This document shows positions 4,935-7,892 of a stretch of 7,892 nt of DNA, piece by piece. A model generated the notes under the pieces. The model made no database searches and had not been told where the DNA came from. It saw only the letters and a program-made list of their open reading frames with translations. Both the position numbers and the translations under genes were made by a program. The stretch spans positions 60,121 through 68,012 of the forward strand of contig DBWH01000055.1 in the NCBI GenBank assembly GCA_002308595.1, given 5' to 3'. Numbering within the stretch: the first letter of the stretch is position 1; each line of letters begins with the position of its first letter. The stretch comes from Mageeibacillus sp. UBA1243 (GTDB lineage Bacteria > Bacillota > Clostridia > UBA1212).

Positions 4935-6740
4935 ATGAAAATCACCAATGACATTTATCATATTGGCGTGAACGACATGAAGATTGACCTTTTCGAGGGC
5001 CATTACATCGTGCCGGAAGGGATGGCGTACAACTCATATGCGATCATGGACACCAAGGTCGCAATCATGGACACCGTCGACAGAAAGTTCACACACGAGT
5101 GGCTTGACAATATATCGGCAACGCTCGGCAAGAGAAAACCCGACTACCTTGTCGTGCAGCACATGGAACCCGACCATTCCGCAAACATTGTCAATTTCCT
5201 GAAAGCGTACCCCGAAGCGACTGTAGTATCCTCCGCCAAGGCATTTGCGATGATGAAGAACTTCTTCGGCAATGAATTTGAGGACAGAAGGATCGTAGTC
5301 GGCGAAGGCTCGGAGCTCTCTCTCGGAAAGCACACTCTCCACTTTGTGACAGCGCCGATGGTGCACTGGCCCGAGGTTATCATGACATACGACAGCTGCG
5401 AAAAAGTGCTCTTCTCGGCCGACGGCTTCGGCAAGTTCGGCGCCGTTAACCTTGACAATGTGTTCGAGGAAGAGGACTGGGACTGCGAGGCAAGACGCTA
5501 TTATTTCGGAATTGTAGGTAAATACGGCGCTCAGGTGCAGGCTGTTCTCAAGAAGGCTGCAACCCTTGAAATCGACATGATCTGCCCGCTCCACGGCCCC
5601 GTGCTGAAGGATGACCTTGGCCATTACATCAAGCAGTACGACACGTGGTCCTCCTACCGGGCTGAAACGGACGGCATACTCATCGCATATACTTCGGTCT
5701 ACGGAAACACCGAAAAGGCGGTTTTGAAGCTTGCCGACAAGCTCAAAGCAAACGGCTGCCCCAAGGTTTCTGTCGTTGACCTCGCGCGTTCTGACATGGC
5801 TGAGGCCGTCGAGGACGCCTTCCGCTACACGAAGACGGTTTTCGCGACAACGACCTACAACGCGGGCATTTTCCCCTACATGAGAGAGTTCATCGAGAGC
5901 CTCACCGAAAGAGGCTACCAGAACAGGACGGTCGCCTTCATCGAGAACGGTTCGTGGGCACCCCTTGCCGCCAAGGTCATGAAAGGCATGCTCGAAAACT
6001 CCAAGAACCTCGTATACGCCGAAAACACCGTGAGAATCGTCTCAGCGCTTAACGAGGAGTCCGAAAAGCAGCTTGACGCTCTTGCCGAGGAACTCTGCCG
6101 AGAGTACATTGCCGCCAAGGAAGACTACGCCGACAAGAACGACATGAAGGCACTCTTTAAGATTGGCTACGGCCTCTACGCAGTCACCTGCAGCGACGGC
6201 ACACGCGACAATGCGCTCATCGTTAACACCGTGAGCCAGATCACGAGCACGCCGAACAGGATTGCCGTCTGCATCAATAAGCAGAATTACTCGCACCACG
6301 TTATAAAGAAGACAGGCATCATGAATCTCTGCTGCCTCTCGGTCGACACGCCTTTTGAAGTATTCAAATCATTCGGCTTCAGAAGCGGAAGAAACGAGAA
6401 CAAGTTCGAGAACCTCGACGAACCGAGATCCGACAACGGCCTCATCTTCCTCTCGAGGTACATCAACGCGTTCATGTCCCTCAAGGTCGAGCAATACGTT
6501 GACTTTGACACGCACGGAATGTTCATATGCACCGTGACCGAGGCGAGGGTGATCTCAAACAGAGAGACGATGACCTACTCATATTACTTCGCCAACGTCA
6601 AACCGAAGCCCGAAACCGAGGGCAAGAAGGGCTACGTCTGCAAGGTGTGCGGCTACGTTTACGAGGGCGACAATCTCCCGGACGACTTCGTCTGCCCGCT
6701 CTGCAAGCACGGACCGGCGGATTTTGAGAAGCTCACGTAA
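4935..6740 (+). CDS. Flavodiiron protein fused to flavin reductase and rubredoxin domains (FprA-Hrb fusion)
   Basis: It likely reduces O2 to water, or NO to N2O, in the cytoplasm, protecting an anaerobe. The 601 residues hold four domains. (1) A metallo-beta-lactamase-like diiron domain, 1 to about 245, with all seven expected ligands: His76, Glu78, Asp80, His81 (HMEPDH), His144, Asp163 and His220. (2) A flavodoxin domain, about 248-395, with the FMN phosphate loop TSVYGNTE (253-260). (3) A flavin reductase-like FMN domain, about 405-555. (4) A C-terminal rubredoxin, 566-601, with Cys569, Cys572, Cys587 and Cys590; the 14-residue gap between the CxxC pairs is the short form seen in rubrerythrins. 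In Moorella, domains 3 and 4 form a separate protein, Hrb, that passes NADH electrons to FprA, so this chain may be a self-contained NAD(P)H-driven scavenger. The start is the ATG 5 bases after GGAGG; an in-frame TTG 66 bp upstream would run translation through the dapA terminator and is rejected. Confidence 0.94.
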   Translation: MKITNDIYHIGVNDMKIDLFEGHYIVPEGMAYNSYAIMDTKVAIMDTVDRKFTHEWLDNISATLGKRKPDYLVVQHMEPDHSANIVNFLKAYPEATVVSSAKAFAMMKNFFGNEFEDRRIVVGEGSELSLGKHTLHFVTAPMVHWPEVIMTYDSCEKVLFSADGFGKFGAVNLDNVFEEEDWDCEARRYYFGIVGKYGAQVQAVLKKAATLEIDMICPLHGPVLKDDLGHYIKQYDTWSSYRAETDGILIAYTSVYGNTEKAVLKLADKLKANGCPKVSVVDLARSDMAEAVEDAFRYTKTVFATTTYNAGIFPYMREFIESLTERGYQNRTVAFIENGSWAPLAAKVMKGMLENSKNLVYAENTVRIVSALNEESEKQLDALAEELCREYIAAKEDYADKNDMKALFKIGYGLYAVTCSDGTRDNALIVNTVSQITSTPNRIAVCINKQNYSHHVIKKTGIMNLCCLSVDTPFEVFKSFGFRSGRNENKFENLDEPRSDNGLIFLSRYINAFMSLKVEQYVDFDTHGMFICTVTEARVISNRETMTYSYYFANVKPKPETEGKKGYVCKVCGYVYEGDNLPDDFVCPLCKHGPADFEKLT

Positions 6741-6757
6741 GCCTCAAATATGCCTGC

Positions 6758-6778
6758 TACAGAAAAGTTACAGAAAAG
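6758..6778 (+). repeat. Short tandem repeat after the flavodiiron gene
   Basis: TACAGAAAAG occurs twice (6758-6767 and 6769-6778) with one T between, a period of 11 bases. It starts 17 bp after the flavodiiron stop codon, in an A-rich stretch ahead of the aroF promoter. Function is unknown; the A-tracts in phase with about one helical turn could bend DNA or act as an upstream element. Confidence 0.45.
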
Positions 6779-6813
6779 AAAAAGCTTGAAACATTTAAAG
6801 TTTAAAAAACTTC

Positions 6814-6842
6814 TTGACTTGCGCCTCTTTCGGTGCTAAACT
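6814..6842 (+). promoter_or_regulatory. Extended -10 promoter for the aroF leader
   Basis: A -35 TTGACT (6814-6819), a 17-bp spacer and a -10 TAAACT (6837-6842) with TG at 6834-6835 give an extended -10 (TGCTAAACT). A strongly A/T-rich stretch (about 6776-6812) precedes the -35 and could act as an UP element. The predicted start is near 6849, which puts 77 bases before the leader peptide and about 265 before aroF. No terminator for the flavodiiron gene is visible before it, so some read-through is possible. Confidence 0.72.
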
Positions 6843-6851
6843 ACGCTCGTC

Positions 6852-6912
6852 GCACGGATATGCGCCAAAAACGGGCGTCCGTGTAAAGGCGGAAAACAAA
6901 AAGGAATCCGCC
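6852..6912 (+). promoter_or_regulatory. Two hairpins in the 5' part of the aroF leader RNA
   Basis: Hairpin A: CACGGA (6853-6858) pairs with TCCGTG (6878-6883), with a TATG bulge, and CGCC (6863-6866) pairs with GGCG (6874-6877). Hairpin B: GGCGGA (6888-6893) pairs perfectly with TCCGCC (6907-6912) around an A-rich loop. Hairpin B ends just before the ribosome site GGAAAGG (6913-6919) of the leader peptide and leaves it exposed. They may protect the 5' end of the RNA, keep the ribosome site open, or pause polymerase. Pairing was found by eye. Confidence 0.5.
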
Positions 6913-6925
6913 GGAAAGGTAACTC

Positions 6926-6979
6926 ATGAACAATAAGTTTTACTTCGCAGAATACTATTGGTGGTTTAACCTCAAGTAA
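6926..6979 (+). CDS. Aromatic amino acid leader peptide of aroF (attenuation peptide)
   Basis: ATG at 6926 opens a 17-codon frame that reads MNNKFYFAEYYWWFNLK and stops at TAA 6977-6979. Eight of the 17 residues are aromatic: Phe5, Tyr6, Phe7, Tyr10, Tyr11, Trp12, Trp13 and Phe14. GGAAAGG (6913-6919) lies 6 bases upstream as a ribosome site. The peptide sits between a promoter and a strong terminator ahead of aroF, so it is a sensing peptide: a ribosome short of charged tRNA-Phe, -Tyr or -Trp would stall on these codons. Its middle codons (6945-6952) also serve as RNA region 1 of the attenuator. The peptide itself probably has no other function. Confidence 0.9.
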   Translation: MNNKFYFAEYYWWFNLK

Positions 6980-7045
6980 GGTTTTTTTCTGCGACGCAAA
7001 ATTTTATGAAAATATGAGTTTTAAGTCATAAAAACCGTGCCGCAC
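6945..7045 (+). promoter_or_regulatory. Ribosome-mediated attenuator: competing 1:2 and 2:3 pairings
   Basis: Region 1 is TCGCAGAA (6945-6952), inside leader codons Phe7-Ala8-Glu9; it pairs perfectly (8 bp) with region 2, TTCTGCGA (6987-6994). Region 2 can instead pair as TGCGACGC (6990-6997) with GTGCCGCA (7037-7044), 7 of 8 pairs including one G-U and one A-C mismatch. This antiterminator is supported by an inner perfect 8-bp stem TTTTATGA/TCATAAAA (7002-7009 with 7026-7033) and ties up the 5' arm of the terminator. Expected logic: a ribosome stalled on the aromatic codons covers region 1, so region 2 joins the antiterminator and aroF is transcribed. A ribosome reaching the stop codon, 8 bases before region 2, blocks region 2 and the terminator forms. 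Confidence 0.8.
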
Positions 7046-7072
7046 AAGCAAAAAATGTGCGGCACTTTTTTT
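7037..7072 (+). terminator. Attenuator terminator (3:4 hairpin) before aroF
   Basis: GTGCCGCAC (7037-7045) pairs perfectly with GTGCGGCAC (7057-7065), 9 bp with an 11-base A-rich loop, followed by seven T (7066-7072). It is a strong intrinsic terminator 41 bp before the aroF start codon and after the leader peptide, on the aroF strand. It is therefore a conditional terminator and not the end of the flavodiiron operon, which lies about 300 bp upstream beyond a promoter. Confidence 0.93.
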
Positions 7073-7113
7073 AGGAAACAGGAAACGGAAAAAGTAAAAT
7101 CGGAGGCATAGAA

Positions 7114-7892
7114 ATGATTGTTGCTTTAAAGCGCGGCGCTTCGCCGGAGAAAGAGACACAGCTTATCGACTGGCTGAAGGGAATGGGCCTCGGCGTCCAT
7201 ATTTCGAGAGGTGAGTTTCAGACGGTGCTCGGTCTCATTGGCGATACGGGCAGGGTCGATATGGACCTCGTGGCAAGTCTTGACATCGTTGACACCGTCA
7301 GCAGAGTCACAGAGACATTTAAATGCTGCAACAGAAAATTCCATCCGGACGACACCGTTGTCGAGGTGGGAGACGTTAAGATCGGCGGAGGCAATTTCGC
7401 ACTGATTGCGGGTCCCTGCTCGGTAGAGTCTGAAGAACAGATCGTTTACGTGGCAAAAGCCGTCAAGGCTGCAGGCGCAAACCTTCTCAGAGGCGGCGCG
7501 TTCAAACCGAGAACGTCACCTTACGACTTCCAGGGACTCAAAGCAACGGGTCTTGAATACCTCAAGATCGCAAGACAGGAGACAGGACTTCCCATCGTTT
7601 CCGAAATCATGAGCAGGGCGGACCTTGACCTTTTCGAGGACGTTGACGTGCTTCAGGTCGGCGCGAGAAACATGCAGAACTTCGATCTTCTCCGCGAGCT
7701 CGGCCGCATCGACAAGCCGATTCTCCTTAAGAGAGGTCTCGCAAATACACTTAAAGAGCTCCTCATGAGCGCCGAGTACATCATGGCAAGCGGCAACGAG
7801 CGCGTCATCCTCTGCGAAAGAGGCATCAGAACCTTCTCAGACTACTTCAGAAACACACTCGATCTCTCGGCTGTCCCGATGCTCCACGAGCT
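7114..7892 (+). CDS. aroF: 3-deoxy-7-phosphoheptulonate (DAHP) synthase, 3' end outside the window
   Basis: It condenses phosphoenolpyruvate with erythrose-4-phosphate, the first step of the shikimate pathway to Phe, Tyr and Trp; cytoplasmic. 259 codons are visible of about 338 expected. Residues 1 to about 65 are the ferredoxin-like regulatory domain of the Thermotoga-type enzyme, with His29 and Ser31 (VHISRGE), the residues known to contact inhibitory Tyr there. The barrel shows the metal ligand Cys102 (AGPCSVES), Arg126, Lys131-Pro-Arg-Thr (GGAFKPRTSPY, 127-137), QVGARNMQN (181-189), Lys206 (LLKRG) and CERGIRTF (234-241). The remaining metal ligands (near His272, Glu298 and Asp309 in Thermotoga) lie past the edge. 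The start is ATG with GGAGG 7 bases upstream. The gene is preceded by the aromatic leader peptide and attenuator, so it is likely controlled by transcription attenuation and by feedback inhibition. A chorismate mutase fusion at the C-terminus cannot be ruled out. Confidence 0.96.
   Translation, partial: MIVALKRGASPEKETQLIDWLKGMGLGVHISRGEFQTVLGLIGDTGRVDMDLVASLDIVDTVSRVTETFKCCNRKFHPDDTVVEVGDVKIGGGNFALIAGPCSVESEEQIVYVAKAVKAAGANLLRGGAFKPRTSPYDFQGLKATGLEYLKIARQETGLPIVSEIMSRADLDLFEDVDVLQVGARNMQNFDLLRELGRIDKPILLKRGLANTLKELLMSAEYIMASGNERVILCERGIRTFSDYFRNTLDLSAVPMLHE

Noticed and set aside
5034..5624. Minus-strand open frame of 196 codons within the flavodiiron gene
   Set aside because: It is antisense to the diiron domain with all metal ligands intact on the plus strand; no family likeness.
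6798..6812. AAGTTT-AAA-AAACTT as a terminator for the flavodiiron gene
   Set aside because: It is a 6-bp stem, mostly A/T, with a 3-base loop and no T-run; it is better seen as part of the A/T-rich stretch upstream of the aroF promoter.
6980..7036. GGTTTTT (6980-6986) pairing with AAAAACC (7030-7036) as the main antiterminator
   Set aside because: It does not cover the terminator's 5' arm and would cross the better pairing of 6990-6997 with 7037-7044; at most it is an alternative fold.
1..7892. CRISPR array, insertion sequence, prophage or integrase signs
   Set aside because: No regularly spaced repeats, transposase-like or integrase-like frames, or terminal inverted repeats were seen; a tRNA at the edge alone is not evidence of an integration site.

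Overview
This window looks like the chromosome of an anaerobic, moderately GC-rich Bacillota (Clostridia-like) bacterium. The signs are strong Shine-Dalgarno sites (GGAGG, AAGGTG), sigma-A-type promoters with 17-bp spacers, an oxygen- or NO-scavenging flavodiiron protein built like the Moorella FprA/Hrb pair, and a Thermotoga/Bacillota-type DAHP synthase. This placement is inferred from gene content and style; no 16S or marker tree is possible here.

Layout. Left part, minus strand: the 5' two-thirds of a tRNA-Thr(CGT) runs off the left edge (1-45). Upstream of it, read leftwards, are an alpha/beta hydrolase (122-1066) and a clan GH-A-like glycoside hydrolase of the DUF5722 type (1095-2543). 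These two lie 28 bp apart and are probably co-transcribed from a promoter at about 2600. A 280-bp divergent spacer (2544-2823) holds that promoter, a separate rightward promoter and a structured leader. Plus strand: asd (2824-3900) and dapA (3968-4861) are consecutive steps of the aspartate/lysine pathway, closed by an intrinsic terminator at about 4880-4907. Next comes a four-domain flavodiiron protein (4935-6740), a 373-bp leader region, and aroF (7114 to the right edge, incomplete), which encodes the first enzyme of the shikimate pathway.

The most interesting element is in the 373-bp gap before aroF. It has every part of a ribosome-mediated transcription attenuator: an extended -10 promoter, a 17-codon leader peptide MNNKFYFAEYYWWFNLK (3 Phe, 3 Tyr, 2 Trp), a region 1:2 pairing that starts inside the peptide codons, a competing 2:3 antiterminator, and a 3:4 terminator with a perfect 9-bp stem and seven T. 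One leader therefore appears to sense all three aromatic amino acids. The enzyme it controls carries an N-terminal regulatory domain with the Tyr-contact residues known from Thermotoga (His29, Ser31), so control is likely both at expression and at activity.

A second possible regulatory RNA sits before asd. It is a closed stem-loop domain followed directly by a weak terminator-like hairpin, and it does not resemble the lysine riboswitch expected in front of lysine genes. The flavodiiron protein is also notable: it joins in one chain what Moorella encodes as two proteins, the FprA core and the flavin reductase-rubredoxin Hrb.
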